Shown piece after piece: positions 51,615 to 61,836 of a DNA stretch of 64,000 bases. Below the pieces are notes generated by a model. That model did not search any database. It was not told the origin of the DNA and saw only the letters and a program-made list of their open reading frames with translations. This DNA is from Deltaproteobacteria bacterium (lineage in GTDB: Bacteria; Desulfobacterota; Desulfobacteria; Desulfobacterales; SpSt-501), in assembly GCA_016219005.1 (NCBI GenBank), contig JACRCN010000106.1, positions 1-64,000 of the forward strand, in the 5' to 3' direction. Each line of letters opens with the position of its first letter. The stretch's first letter is position 1. Made by a program: the position numbers and the translations under genes.

Positions 51615-52894
51615 CTATGGCCATATCCTTTCTAATTACCCTATTGAGCGGAATGCCGATCGCCTTCTGTCTGGGAATCACTGCATTGGTTACCTTGTTG
51701 GCGACGCCGGATATGACCTTGCTTATCCTGCCCCAGAAAATGTTTACAGGCGTGGACTATTTCACCCTGGTTGCCGTGCCGTTCTTCATCCTAGCCGGAG
51801 AGTTGATGAACAAGGCTAGAATTACCGATTCTATAATCGCACTGTCCCAGTACCTGGTCGGACGGTTCCGGGGTGGGCTTGCTCATGTCACTATTATGGC
51901 TTCCATGTTTTTCGCCGGGATAACCGGCGCGGCGGTGGCCGAAGTCTCTGCACTGGGGTCGATTCTTATCCCGGCCATGGAAAAAGCAAATTATCCGAAG
52001 AGTTTTGCTGCCGCAGTATCGGCGGCAGGTGCGGTCATGGGGCCAATCATCCCCCCCAGCATCATCATGGTTGTCTATGCGCTGGTCGATACCCGGGTGT
52101 CCATCGGCGCACTGTTCCTGGCAGGGGTGCTTCCGGGGATTGCGATCGGTCTGCTTCAGATGATCGCAGCTTACGCTATCGCTTTGAAGTATAATTACCC
52201 GCGTTTTGAAGAAAAATTTGATGCCGGTAAATTCCTGCAGGTCCTAAAGCGGGCATTGATTCCGCTCTTCACGCCAGTCATTATTATGGGTGGGATTCTC
52301 GGTGGAATTTGCACTCCAACTGAAGCAGCGGCTGTCGCGGTTATTTACGCCTTGATCGTTGGGCTTCTAATTTTTCGCACCCTACAACCTAGAGACCTCC
52401 CCAAGATTTTTTTAAACACAACACTGATATCATCAACGGTTTTCTTCATTTTCTGCATGGGAAATGTCCTGGTGGTTTTGTTTACCATCAATCAGGTGCC
52501 GGAACAATTGGGCAAGTTTATTCTGAGTATTTCAACCAATCCCATGGTTTTTCTGATCCTGATCAACATACTTCTACTCATCGTTGGTTGTTTCATGGAA
52601 GTGGGGGTTGCGATCATCATCCTAGTACCGATGCTATCACCGGTTGCCTCCCATTTTGGTATTGACCCACTGCATTTTGCTATGATCGTGGTTGTCAACC
52701 TCTGTATCGGCCTGATTACACCCCCTGTGGGAGTGGTCCTGTTTGTCGCCTGTGGGATCAGCGGGTTGACTATGGAACAGGTCACCCGGTCAATATGGCC
52801 ATTTTTCCTGGCAATCATCGTCGTGTTGCTTCTCGTGACATTTATTCCTTCGTTTACCCTAGTCGTACCAAAGATGTTCGGGATAACCGGCTGA
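51608..52894 (+). CDS. dctM: TRAP transporter large permease (DctM family)
   Basis: This 428-residue, about 12-helix membrane protein has DctM family features: LLSGMPIAFCLGI, VPFFILAGELMNKA, AAGAVMGPIIPPSIIMV, GGICTPTEAAAVAVIYAL and ITPPVGVVLFVACGI. It is the ion-coupled translocation subunit. It overlaps dctQ and is followed by dctP. Confidence 0.93.
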   Translation: MLTMAISFLITLLSGMPIAFCLGITALVTLLATPDMTLLILPQKMFTGVDYFTLVAVPFFILAGELMNKARITDSIIALSQYLVGRFRGGLAHVTIMASMFFAGITGAAVAEVSALGSILIPAMEKANYPKSFAAAVSAAGAVMGPIIPPSIIMVVYALVDTRVSIGALFLAGVLPGIAIGLLQMIAAYAIALKYNYPRFEEKFDAGKFLQVLKRALIPLFTPVIIMGGILGGICTPTEAAAVAVIYALIVGLLIFRTLQPRDLPKIFLNTTLISSTVFFIFCMGNVLVVLFTINQVPEQLGKFILSISTNPMVFLILINILLLIVGCFMEVGVAIIILVPMLSPVASHFGIDPLHFAMIVVVNLCIGLITPPVGVVLFVACGISGLTMEQVTRSIWPFFLAIIVVLLLVTFIPSFTLVVPKMFGITG

Positions 52895-53003
52895 TATATC
52901 TTTGCCTCAGGAAGACCGTGGATTCAGCCTCATAACCTGGCCCGAACCAATTGATGTTCGTTTGCAGGCCATGACCCCAAATCTAAACCAAGGAGGAAAT
53001 CGT

Positions 53004-54044
53004 ATGAAAAACCTACGTACTACGGGCCTGATCGGTTTGATGCTGTTTGCCTTTTTTAGCTTTGTTCAGCCAAGCAACGCGGCACCACAGTTTACCATCA
53101 AGTTTTCACTGCACATCCCCCCGACAGAAGAGGTGTACTCCTACGCTGCCGCCCTCTATTTTAAAACATTGGTCGAGGCCAAATCCCAGGGAAGGATTGC
53201 GGTTGAGCTGTATCCGTCCAACCAGTTGGGTTCTGAGCGTGAGAGCCTCGAAGGGCTACAGATGGGAACACACCAGATGGACTTTACCTCGACAGGGCCT
53301 GTCCCTTCGTTCGCACCTGAAATTCAGTGTCTGGCCCTCCCTTACCTGTTTTCATCACGTGCCGTGGCCTGGGAAGTCTTTGACGGGGATTTCGGCAAGG
53401 AGATCATACAGTCGATCGTTTCCAAGACCGGCATGCGCATCCTTGGCATTTCTGAGAACGGAATACGCCATTTTATAGCTACGAAAAAACAGCTCAAATC
53501 TGTTGCTGATCTGAAAGGGCTTAAAATCAGGACCATGGAAAACCCCGCACATATGATCATGGTCAAGGCTCTTGGAGCGAATCCGAGTCCTATTGCTTGG
53601 GGAGAGCTTTACACCGCTGTGCAGCAAGGTGTGGTCGATGGCTATGAACTCCCCCTGCCACTGATCGATGTCGTCAAGCTGTATCAGGTGTCCAAGTTCG
53701 TTATTCTTGACGGCCACATTTATGACCCGTTCTTCCTGTGGATCAACGAAGGCTTTTATAAACGGTTGCCGGCAGACCTGAAGGCCATCATTGACGAGGT
53801 AGCTCTCGAAACCACCGTCGTCGAGCGCGCGAAAGCTGCCTACTACGACAATGTCACTGCAGTCAAAAACCTTGAGAAGATGGGCATGCAGATCTATACC
53901 CCCACTAGTGAGGAACTCGGTGAATTCCGGAAAATTTCACAAAAAGCGGTGTCCGAGTTCATCACCGAAAAAATAGGGCCCGAATGGAACCAGAAGCTGG
54001 ACAAGGCCATCGCAGAGGCGCAAAAAAAGGTTTATAAAAAGTAA
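53004..54044 (+). CDS. dctP: TRAP transporter periplasmic solute-binding protein (DctP family)
   Basis: This 346-residue protein has a signal peptide (LIGLMLFAFFSFVQPSNAA) and DctP family blocks: ELYPSNQLGSERESLEGLQ, LKSVADLKGLKIRTMENP with the substrate-carboxylate arginine, and GELYTAVQQGVVDGYE. Most such proteins bind organic acids through that arginine, which suggests the imported compound carries a carboxylate or sulfonate. AAGGAGG precedes ATG 53004. Gene order Q-M-P is common. Confidence 0.92.
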   Translation: MKNLRTTGLIGLMLFAFFSFVQPSNAAPQFTIKFSLHIPPTEEVYSYAAALYFKTLVEAKSQGRIAVELYPSNQLGSERESLEGLQMGTHQMDFTSTGPVPSFAPEIQCLALPYLFSSRAVAWEVFDGDFGKEIIQSIVSKTGMRILGISENGIRHFIATKKQLKSVADLKGLKIRTMENPAHMIMVKALGANPSPIAWGELYTAVQQGVVDGYELPLPLIDVVKLYQVSKFVILDGHIYDPFFLWINEGFYKRLPADLKAIIDEVALETTVVERAKAAYYDNVTAVKNLEKMGMQIYTPTSEELGEFRKISQKAVSEFITEKIGPEWNQKLDKAIAEAQKKVYKK

Positions 54045-54205
54045 GTATATCATAGCGGGAGGTTACTTCCAGATAGTAGGCACCATGATACTTCATCAGC
54101 GGCGATGATCTTGTACCTAATCTTGATGACGGTATCATGGAATCTCATGAAATGCCCGGGCGGTACCTCCCGCTCTCTTATCTTGGCGGAACGAAAGTAA
54201 TGCCC

Positions 54206-55207
54206 ATGAAAATCATCGTATTTGAAAATGAACCCCTTATCGTTGATACCTTTAACAGACTCGAATCGGACCATGATCTGCGCTTTGTTGAAGGCCTTTT
54301 GTCAGAAATCAATGTAGAACAATACCTTGATGCCAATATCATCTGCACAGATCAATCGGTATTAGGCAAGGGGGTTCTTGAGCGGTTGAGCCGATTACGG
54401 ATGATTGCGTTACGATGCACGGGCTATGATCATATCGATATAACCTTTTGCCGAGATCGGGGTATCACTGTCTGCAATATCCCTGGGTACGCGGCCAATG
54501 CCGTTGCCGAGCATACTTTCGCCCTTCTGCTGGCACTTAGTCGTCACATTGAGACCGCTTCTCAGTATACGCGCAGAGTTGCATTCAAATGGGAAGGCCT
54601 TCGGGGATTTGAACTTAAAGCGAAAAACATGGCCGTCATAGGAACCGGGGCCATTGGAAAGCGGGTTGCGGAAATTGCCTGCGGTTTCGGCATGAGAGTG
54701 GTCATCCACGACCTGAAGCCAGATTATGCATGGGCAGACGCTCATGACCTAAAATACGTTGATCTCGACGAGGCCATCCGTTGTGCAGATGTCCTATCCT
54801 TGAATCTTCCTCTAGTTCGAGGAAACCGCTACCTGCTCGGTGAAGATCAGTTCCGGCAGATGAAAAAAGGCGTGGTGCTCATCAACACGGCACGCGGCGA
54901 ACTCGTCGATCTCCGAGAGCTGGTGAAAGCGCTAAATAGCGGAAAGGTTTCAGCGGCAGGGTTGGATGTACTTCAGGATGAACATTATATCCGGGCAAAG
55001 GATAATAATCCTGAAATTTACTTCAACGCTATGTTTGATCCGCAAATCATGCTGGCAAACATCCTACTTTGCCATCATCCCAATGTGCTTGTCACACCTC
55101 ACATCGGCTGGTATACCGTAGAAGCAGAACAGAGGGCGCTTGATATCAGTTTGAGCAACATCAAGTCGTTTGTTTCAGGAATCCCTCACAATGTGGTAAC
55201 TAACTGA
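54206..55207 (+). CDS. D-isomer-specific 2-hydroxyacid dehydrogenase
   Basis: This 333-residue protein has the NAD Rossmann motif VIGTGAIGKRVAEIACGFG near residue 150, the arginine in INTARGELVD near 231 and catalytic His in VTPHIGWYT near 297; IPGYAANAVAEHTFALLL is the substrate-side signature. It resembles fermentative D-lactate dehydrogenases and interconverts a 2-keto and a D-2-hydroxy acid with NAD(H). ATG 54206 is preferred, with ATG 54200 possible. It follows the TRAP genes by 160 bases and may complete the pathway of this island. A weak hairpin (ATTATCC/GGATAAT) overlaps the stop codon. Confidence 0.85.
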   Translation: MKIIVFENEPLIVDTFNRLESDHDLRFVEGLLSEINVEQYLDANIICTDQSVLGKGVLERLSRLRMIALRCTGYDHIDITFCRDRGITVCNIPGYAANAVAEHTFALLLALSRHIETASQYTRRVAFKWEGLRGFELKAKNMAVIGTGAIGKRVAEIACGFGMRVVIHDLKPDYAWADAHDLKYVDLDEAIRCADVLSLNLPLVRGNRYLLGEDQFRQMKKGVVLINTARGELVDLRELVKALNSGKVSAAGLDVLQDEHYIRAKDNNPEIYFNAMFDPQIMLANILLCHHPNVLVTPHIGWYTVEAEQRALDISLSNIKSFVSGIPHNVVTN

Positions 55208-55638
55208 TTATCCAGCTTCTTCCGGATAATACAGGGAGTGGTTAGTCTTCCTTAATTTTTTCCCCTGGGTAGAAAGCGTAGGATTAGTCTCCGCGTTTCA
55301 AAAAAGCGCCCGCTCTGAGAACAAAGTCCGTTGTTTCACAAGAGCCGCTGCACTCCACCCGTCTTGCGCTATGCCGGCACTCTGATTTCATCCCTTGATT
55401 CCGCCATAGAACAGACATCGGTTCTGGGGCATTTTTTTGCTACAGCCAAAGAGATTTCGGCACGCAAACCACAATCTTAATTAGCCATCTATGACAAAAA
55501 TAACGGCAACGGTCCTTGACCATAACCTAAATTTTTATAGACACCAGGAGCAAACGACTATTTTCGATCTCAACAATTTGCTCAAAAACTCCAATTGTTG
55601 TAAAATGCAGGTATCAAGAAGTAGCCGAAATGATGTGA

Positions 55639-56060
55639 TATGGGCTAATACTGATCACCAGTGTCGGCAGCCTGGTTGGCTGGAAGATGTTGAGCGCGCT
55701 GCAGCCCCTCCGTACCAGGTTGACTGTGGTCGGCTGCAATACCCTGACGATGTCGCCGACTGTGTTCGATTACGGCCGGGCATGTCTTGTGCCGAAAACC
55801 GCGGATGCCAAAGCATATCAGGAGGCGCTCCGGGCGATTGTCCTTCGGGAGCGGCCCGATTTAATCATCCCCGGCTGGGACGAGGAACTTGCAGTTCTCT
55901 CCGAATTGGCCACTGATCACGCCTGTAGCAACACCCGCGCAGCGGTATGCTGGTTCAGGAATTTCTGAACCCCGAGACCCTCTCTGATCTTGACGGTGTT
56001 GCGCCTGAAGCTGGTGTTCCGCTCCAGTATGCCGGCCGCGGTCTGTGGCGTGCAGCCTAG
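55639..56060 (+). pseudogene. Decayed ATP-grasp-type gene
   Basis: A frame with no usable start codon (opened by a stop at 55636) reads like the N-terminal preATP-grasp domain of carbamoyl-phosphate-synthase-like enzymes: ILITSVGSLVGWKMLSALQ, TVVGCNTLTMSPTVF, LVPKTADAKAYQEALRAI and PDLIIPGWDEELAVLSEL. It stops at 55968. A second frame (55947-56060) carries GMLVQEFLNPE, plausible for a later part of an ATP-grasp enzyme. About 200 residues of an intact enzyme are missing. The flanks 55208-55638 and 56061-56366 hold no supported gene. Confidence 0.55.
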
Positions 56061-56366
56061 TGACTTCTATACGACAGGGGAGAGATTCTTTCCCTGTAGG
56101 GTGTCATCAGCCACACGGAAGGTCGCTTGGCCTCAAAAGTCTCTATTTAGGACGTTTTGGGGCTTTTGGGTTTGGAAAGGGACCTTTCAAATTCTTTTTG
56201 CCGTTCAAATAGCCGTTTTTAAAAAACTAATTTGAACAAGAATGATGACCAATTTAGATTATCGCGCTTTCACAAAGGGAAACGAAAGGGGATTTTCGGG
56301 AATGCATTTTAATATCTGAAAAGGCCACCTTTTGATTTAATTTTGAATCCGAGGAATAGAGGTTGT

Positions 56367-57506
56367 ATGATTAAACCCTTTGAGAAGCCGATTTATGTTA
56401 CGAGGCCATTTTTGCCGCCATTTGACGGATTTTGCGAGGAGCTTAAGGAAATATGGGAATCTCAATGGCTAACTAACAACGGCCCTATTCTCCGACGCTT
56501 TTCAGATTTGTTATCCCGTTTTTTCGATACAGATAACATTTGTCTGTTCAACAATGGGACGTTGGCACTACAAATCGCCCTGCAAGGAATGGAAATTTCC
56601 GGAGAGGTTATCACCACTCCATTTTCATTCGTCGCCACCACTCACGCATTGCTTTGGAACAAGATCAGGCCGGTCTTCGTTGACATTGAACCCGACTATT
56701 ATACACTTGACCCTGAAAAGGTAGAATCTGCCATAACCCCATTGACTTCAGCCATATTGGCTGTTCACGTATACGGTCATCCATGCCAAATTAATTCCCT
56801 ATCCGATATTGCCAAGAAGCACAATTTAAAGCTTATTTATGATTCGGCCCACGCGTTTGGTGTGAAAATCGGAAATAGGTCGATTGCCGATTTTGGTGAT
56901 TTGAATTTATTCAGCTTACATGCAACTAAACTGTACCACTCGCTCGAGGGTGGGATGCTCATCTTCAAACAGACCAGACTAAAAAACACCTTCAACTATT
57001 TGAAGAATTTCGGGTTCAAAAACGAGCTTGAAGTTGTCATGGTTGGGACTAATGCCAAGATGAACGAAATCCAAGCTCTCATGGGAATACAGGTTTTAAG
57101 ATATCTCGAAGAAATAATCCAAAGGCGGTCCAAACTAAGTGAAGTCTATCGACGCCGTCTCGTTGAGATCCCAGGTATACGCCTCGTGCCGGCGATGTCG
57201 GCCGATATTATGTACAACTATGCATACATGCCTATTGAAGTAGACGAACGGGAATTTAGACTCAGCCGTGATGCCTTATATGAAAAACTTAAGCACTGGA
57301 ATATATTCGGGCGCAGGTATTTTTATCCTTTAATTTGCGATTACGCCTGTTACCGTAGCATCTCGGTGGAGAATCCCTTGACTGTTGCTCGTCGCGCAGC
57401 AGATCGCATCCTAACCCTGCCGATCTACGACAGTCTCCAGATTTCAGATGTTGAGCGCATCTGCGAGGTCATTCGGTTAATCCATTTGGGGGAAAACGCC
57501 CGTTGA
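56367..57506 (+). CDS. DegT/DnrJ/EryC1/StrS-family sugar aminotransferase
   Basis: This 379-residue PLP enzyme has the family's N-terminal IYVTRPFLPPF...LTNNGP block, FNNGTLALQIALQG, TTPFSFVATTHALLW and DSAHAFGVKIGN. The PLP lysine is in SLHATKLYHSLEGGM near residue 190. It transfers an amino group to a nucleotide-linked keto-sugar for surface polysaccharide or glycan synthesis. AGAGG five bases before ATG 56367 sets the start. It is AT-richer than the first half of the window and opens a run of polysaccharide genes. Confidence 0.88.
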   Translation: MIKPFEKPIYVTRPFLPPFDGFCEELKEIWESQWLTNNGPILRRFSDLLSRFFDTDNICLFNNGTLALQIALQGMEISGEVITTPFSFVATTHALLWNKIRPVFVDIEPDYYTLDPEKVESAITPLTSAILAVHVYGHPCQINSLSDIAKKHNLKLIYDSAHAFGVKIGNRSIADFGDLNLFSLHATKLYHSLEGGMLIFKQTRLKNTFNYLKNFGFKNELEVVMVGTNAKMNEIQALMGIQVLRYLEEIIQRRSKLSEVYRRRLVEIPGIRLVPAMSADIMYNYAYMPIEVDEREFRLSRDALYEKLKHWNIFGRRYFYPLICDYACYRSISVENPLTVARRAADRILTLPIYDSLQISDVERICEVIRLIHLGENAR

Positions 57507-57644
57507 AATAGCAATCGATTCTGGCCGCAGTTTCAAAGCGCAGCGTTTAGCAAGTTGTTGCCACTATGGGGTATTGCCACCGACACCATCGATAGTTTTA
57601 GGTACGGAACGCGCCACATCTGTTATGCTGGAGAAAGACTCATC

Positions 57645-59114
57645 GTGGCAGATACGCTGAGATCTCAAACCGTTCGAGGGCTTTTTTGGAGTTTTCTGGA
57701 GTCTGCCGGACTTCGGATGGTTCAGTTCGCGGTAGGGGTTGTGTTGGCGCGAATTCTGTTTCCGGAGCAGTTCGGCTTGATTGGGATGCTGGCAATCTTC
57801 ATTGCGGTCGCTCAGACATTCCTCGATAGTGGATTCGGGGCTGCCTTGATACAGAAACGTGACGTCACGGCAACCGAAATCTGCTCGATTTTTTACTTTA
57901 ATGTTTTGGCCGGCCTGATTTCAGCGGGCATATTGTGCTGGGTTGCTCCCCTGATCGCCGATTTTTTTAAACAACCGATCCTAACGCCTTTAACTAGGCT
58001 GCTATCGCTGATTCTTGTAATCAATTCCTTCGGCCTGATTCAAGGAACCATCCTCGTCAAACAAATCAACTTCAAAGCGAATACGCAGGCAAGCTTGGTT
58101 GCCAGTGTTCTCTCTGGGGCTATCGGAATAATTTTGGCTGTCTCGGGCTTTGGCATCTGGAGTTTAGCTGTCCAACAGATATTGAGCTCTTTTTTTAGGA
58201 CCAGCTTTCTGTGGTTTTTAAGCTCCTGGCGGCCGGCCTTGATCTTCAGCTTTAAATCGTTGCGAAAGTTGTTTGGTTTTGGGTCAAAAATGTTAATTTC
58301 TGGTTTGCTGAATGAGATTTTCAACAATTGCTATCTGCTGGTTATTGGCCGGCTATTTTCAGCAACCGATCTGGGGTTTTTCACACGGGCCAAAACGCTT
58401 GGGGAGCTTCCATCGCACACCTTGTCGGGGATGGTCGGGCGGGTCACCTTTCCAGCATTTTCCATAATCCAGAACGACCCTGTGCGACTGAGAAGAGGCC
58501 TGAAAAATGCACTGGTTTTGTTGGTTATGGTCAATTTCCCCATGATGATCTGTCTATTGGTCATAGCTCGTCCATTGGTGCTGTTGCTTCTGACCGAAAA
58601 ATGGGCTGAATCGATACCCTACCTTCAGTTGTTCTGTTTGGTTGGAATAATGTTTCCGTTGCACCTGATCAATTTAAATGTGTTACAAGCGCTGGGACGA
58701 TCAGATCTTTTTTTACGGTTGGAACTCATCAAGAAGTTTCTAATCATTATTAACCTCAGCATAACTTGGCAGTGGGGCATATCCGCAATGATTTGCGGAA
58801 TGATCATAACTTCATTGCTATCTTACTACTTAAACAGCTATTACACCGGTCCACTGGTTAATTACGGAATCCGTGAGCAATTCTGCGACTTTGCAATGTA
58901 TTTAATCATGGCCGCACTGATGGCAATTGCCGTCTATGCCGTCGGGCTTTTGCCTTTCCCTAATCTTTGGACCCAGTTGTTGGTGCAAATTGCCGTAGGA
59001 ATGTTGAGCTATCTCGGCTTGTGCCGTCTGTTTCGACTACCGGATTTTATGGTTATTTGGCAGGCGGGCAGGAACATATTCGCTTCTTTTTTTGTTAAAG
59101 GTAAGGCAGCCTAA
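57645..59114 (+). CDS. Wzx/WzxC-type polysaccharide flippase
   Basis: This 489-residue, highly hydrophobic protein of about 12-14 helices begins TVRGLFWSFLESAGLRMVQF, typical of the oligosaccharide flippase (MOP) group that moves lipid-linked glycans across the inner membrane. Further family-like segments are ARILFPEQFGLIGML and LDSGFGAALIQKRDVT. GTG 57645 was chosen as the start since the family-like sequence begins a few residues later; an upstream ATG at 57555 would add an unrelated 30 residues. Confidence 0.85.
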   Translation: MADTLRSQTVRGLFWSFLESAGLRMVQFAVGVVLARILFPEQFGLIGMLAIFIAVAQTFLDSGFGAALIQKRDVTATEICSIFYFNVLAGLISAGILCWVAPLIADFFKQPILTPLTRLLSLILVINSFGLIQGTILVKQINFKANTQASLVASVLSGAIGIILAVSGFGIWSLAVQQILSSFFRTSFLWFLSSWRPALIFSFKSLRKLFGFGSKMLISGLLNEIFNNCYLLVIGRLFSATDLGFFTRAKTLGELPSHTLSGMVGRVTFPAFSIIQNDPVRLRRGLKNALVLLVMVNFPMMICLLVIARPLVLLLLTEKWAESIPYLQLFCLVGIMFPLHLINLNVLQALGRSDLFLRLELIKKFLIIINLSITWQWGISAMICGMIITSLLSYYLNSYYTGPLVNYGIREQFCDFAMYLIMAALMAIAVYAVGLLPFPNLWTQLLVQIAVGMLSYLGLCRLFRLPDFMVIWQAGRNIFASFFVKGKAA

Positions 59115-59150
59115 ATTAATAGAATCGGGTTGGTTTCAGAGGCTATTTTT

Positions 59151-60158
59151 ATGAACGCTCCCTTGGTCAGCGTGAAAATGATCACCTTTAACCACGCACC
59201 GTTTATAGCCCAAGCGATCGAAGGCGTCTTGAACCAGGATACCAGTTTTCCATTCGAACTAGTTATTGGCGAAGACTGCTCGGCCGATGGAACCGGAGAA
59301 ATTGTACATCACTATCAAAAAAAATATCCTGACATCATCCGGATCGTTACATCGGATCAAAACGTCGGGATGAAAAAAAATAGCTATCGAACGACAAAGG
59401 CCTGTAAGGGGACATATATCGCCTTCTGCGAAGGCGATGACTATTGGCATCATCCTGGAAAGATTCAAAAACAAGTTGATTACTTTGAAATTAATCCGAA
59501 TTGCGGGATGGTTTATACAAACTACGATGTCTATCACCCTAAATCAAGAAGAAGGATAAACGATTTCATTAAATATCGCAATTGGCACATACCGGAGCAC
59601 TGGGATGTTGAGAGTTTTGTAGGTGGTGGAGTTGGATCAGGGAGAGGAATTTTAACGTGCACTGTCATGGCTAGGCTGTCTTTAGTCAATATGATTATTG
59701 ATGCGGATCCATACCTGCATCAAAATCCTAAATTTCTAATGGGAGATACTCAGCTGTGGGCGGAAATAATTTCACAATCTCGCGTGCATTACATTCCCGA
59801 GTCTCTGGCCACGCACATCATCACGGATGAATCAGCAACCAGAAGCAAAGACGTAAAGAAAGTCGTGTTATTCAATATTTCAAACGCAGAGCTCATGCTC
59901 GCCTTGTGTGAAAAATACAATCTCTCATCAACTATTCGCAATAAGCATCTGAATTATTGGTGCGACTCTGCACTGAGGCTGTCTTTTCACACTCAAGATA
60001 AAAAGCTTGCTGATGAAGTGCGAGAAATAAAAAAGATTTTCAACATTAAAGAATGGTGTCGGTTTTATGGAGCCCAAAATAGACTCGTTCATTGTGCGTT
60101 CAAGATGTTTACCTCAATCATAAATTTATTCAGGGAAAAATTTATCCAATGGATATAG
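59151..60158 (+). CDS. Glycosyltransferase family 2
   Basis: This 335-residue GT-A-fold protein starts LVSVKMITFNHAPFIAQAI, followed by VIGEDCSADGTGEIV (nucleotide-sugar contact) and the DxD-like FCEGDDYWHHPGKIQKQ. The C-terminal half has no recognised domain and no membrane segment. It probably adds a sugar to a surface polysaccharide or lipid-linked intermediate, in line with the flippase next to it. ATG 59151 begins at the conserved strand; 59130 is a possible longer start. Confidence 0.87.
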   Translation: MNAPLVSVKMITFNHAPFIAQAIEGVLNQDTSFPFELVIGEDCSADGTGEIVHHYQKKYPDIIRIVTSDQNVGMKKNSYRTTKACKGTYIAFCEGDDYWHHPGKIQKQVDYFEINPNCGMVYTNYDVYHPKSRRRINDFIKYRNWHIPEHWDVESFVGGGVGSGRGILTCTVMARLSLVNMIIDADPYLHQNPKFLMGDTQLWAEIISQSRVHYIPESLATHIITDESATRSKDVKKVVLFNISNAELMLALCEKYNLSSTIRNKHLNYWCDSALRLSFHTQDKKLADEVREIKKIFNIKEWCRFYGAQNRLVHCAFKMFTSIINLFREKFIQWI

Positions 60159-60359
60159 ATTTAATGATGTAGTAGCTTAATCAACTACCGCGTTGCTTGC
60201 GGCCGGGTCGATGATTGGTTGTACGACAATGATATCATCAGGCACATCTCATGAATCAGGAATGCTCTGGTATTGTTATGAATATGGTCTGTTCGGTACA
60301 TAGTTCATTGGCTCGCAAGAAATGGAACTTCCTAAAACAATACAAGCGGAGAAATATTT

Positions 60360-61604
60360 ATGAACAAGGAAAAGTTAATGGTTGTTGGTGCTGCGAAATT
60401 TACGGTCCCAATCATCGAGCTTTCTAAAAAAATGGGATTCGAAACGATTGTAGTTAGTATCGCGGGTAATTACCCGGGTTTTTTAGTTGCGGATAGATCG
60501 TATGAAGTCGATGTGCGTGACAAGGAGACGATTCTCGAGTTTGCCAGGAAAGAGGGGATTTGCGGGATCGTGACCGATCAAACGGATCTGCCAGTCCCCG
60601 CCGTCGCATATGTTGCCGAGGAGATGGGGTTACCCGGCATCGGCTACGAGTGCGCCTTGCGTATTACAGACAAGCTTAAGTGCCGTCAGCATTGTCGGGA
60701 GATGGGGTTTCCGGTTCCAGCATTTGTTTATGCTTCCAGGATAGAGGAGGCTCAGGAAAAGGCAAAAAAGATCGGGTTTCCTCTAGTTGTAAAACCGACG
60801 GATAGTATGGCTGCCCGTGGTATCGCCATTGTCAATAATTCGGATGAGCTTGTAGGAAAGTTTCAACATGCCCTTTCCTGCTCGGCGAACCGGGTAGTTC
60901 TTTTAGAGCAGTTTTTCCATGGGAAAAAGATTGGAGTGGTGGGGTTTAAGTCGGGGTCTCAGTCCACAAACCTGATCATGGTCGATCATGATCATTTTGA
61001 TATTCCCAATCTGTTTATCGTAAAACAAGTGTTGACTCCTTCGCTTTTGGACGAGAATCTAAAAGAAATAATATGGGACTTTCATACACGGCTTTTTGAA
61101 AGCTTGGGTGCGAGTTTCGGGTTTACCTACAGTGAGCTTAGAGTGAATGAAGAGAAAGGTGAGTTCTGTTTGATGGAGGCGGCTATCCGCGGTCCGGCCG
61201 GTTTTGTCTCCTCCCACCTTGTTCCTCTTGCATGTGGCGTTGATGTTCTTCCTCTGTTCATCGAACTTTCTACCGATAGAAGGGAGAACGCCAGGATTGA
61301 AAAGAGCCGGCTGCAGGAACGGGCAGCGGGAAACGTCTATTTTTATCTTCCAGCAGGTGTAATTTGCCGGGTGGAAGGGGTCGAGAGGGTCAAGAAATTG
61401 CCAGGGGTCCACCGCACGGAACTAAGCGATCTGGTGGTAGGAAGAAAAATAGATCCCCTTATAAATTTGAGCGGGAGACAAGGGCCGCTTGTATACGCTG
61501 GGAAAGATCGGCAGGCTTGCGAAGAGATAATTCAAAGAATGAAGGACATACTCATCGTTGAGGTTGAGACCGCGGAGGGGGTAAAAGGGGCAGTGTGGAA
61601 TTGA
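60360..61604 (+). CDS. ATP-grasp carboxylate-amine ligase-like protein
   Basis: This 414-residue protein has the three parts of ATP-grasp enzymes: a preATP-grasp domain (KLMVVGAAKFTVPIIELSK, YEVDVRDKETILEFA), the ATP-binding lysine region IGFPLVVKPTDSMAARGI and the metal-binding FTYSELRVNEEKGEFCLMEAA. Members join a carboxylate to an amine or other nucleophile through an acyl-phosphate. In a glycan cluster it may attach an amino acid to a sugar. GCGGAG precedes ATG 60360. The decayed fragment at 55.6 kb belongs to the same superfamily. Confidence 0.83.
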   Translation: MNKEKLMVVGAAKFTVPIIELSKKMGFETIVVSIAGNYPGFLVADRSYEVDVRDKETILEFARKEGICGIVTDQTDLPVPAVAYVAEEMGLPGIGYECALRITDKLKCRQHCREMGFPVPAFVYASRIEEAQEKAKKIGFPLVVKPTDSMAARGIAIVNNSDELVGKFQHALSCSANRVVLLEQFFHGKKIGVVGFKSGSQSTNLIMVDHDHFDIPNLFIVKQVLTPSLLDENLKEIIWDFHTRLFESLGASFGFTYSELRVNEEKGEFCLMEAAIRGPAGFVSSHLVPLACGVDVLPLFIELSTDRRENARIEKSRLQERAAGNVYFYLPAGVICRVEGVERVKKLPGVHRTELSDLVVGRKIDPLINLSGRQGPLVYAGKDRQACEEIIQRMKDILIVEVETAEGVKGAVWN

Positions 61605-61836
61605 AGCGGGACCTAGGCGCAGGGGCTGGAGGGGGTTTTGGGATGATGGAGAAGCAATGGATTATACCCCGGCCGGTGTCGGCCCGAGCCCAGTAAGGCT
61701 TTCACAGCGCATGCCCTCTTACGGCAAGTGAGATCCATATAAAATCTCAACCTGGCTTGTAGTACGTATATCGGCGATAGAATAGAATCGTCATTGCGCA
61801 CCGTCAGATGACGAAGGAAGCATGGGGGACATATCA

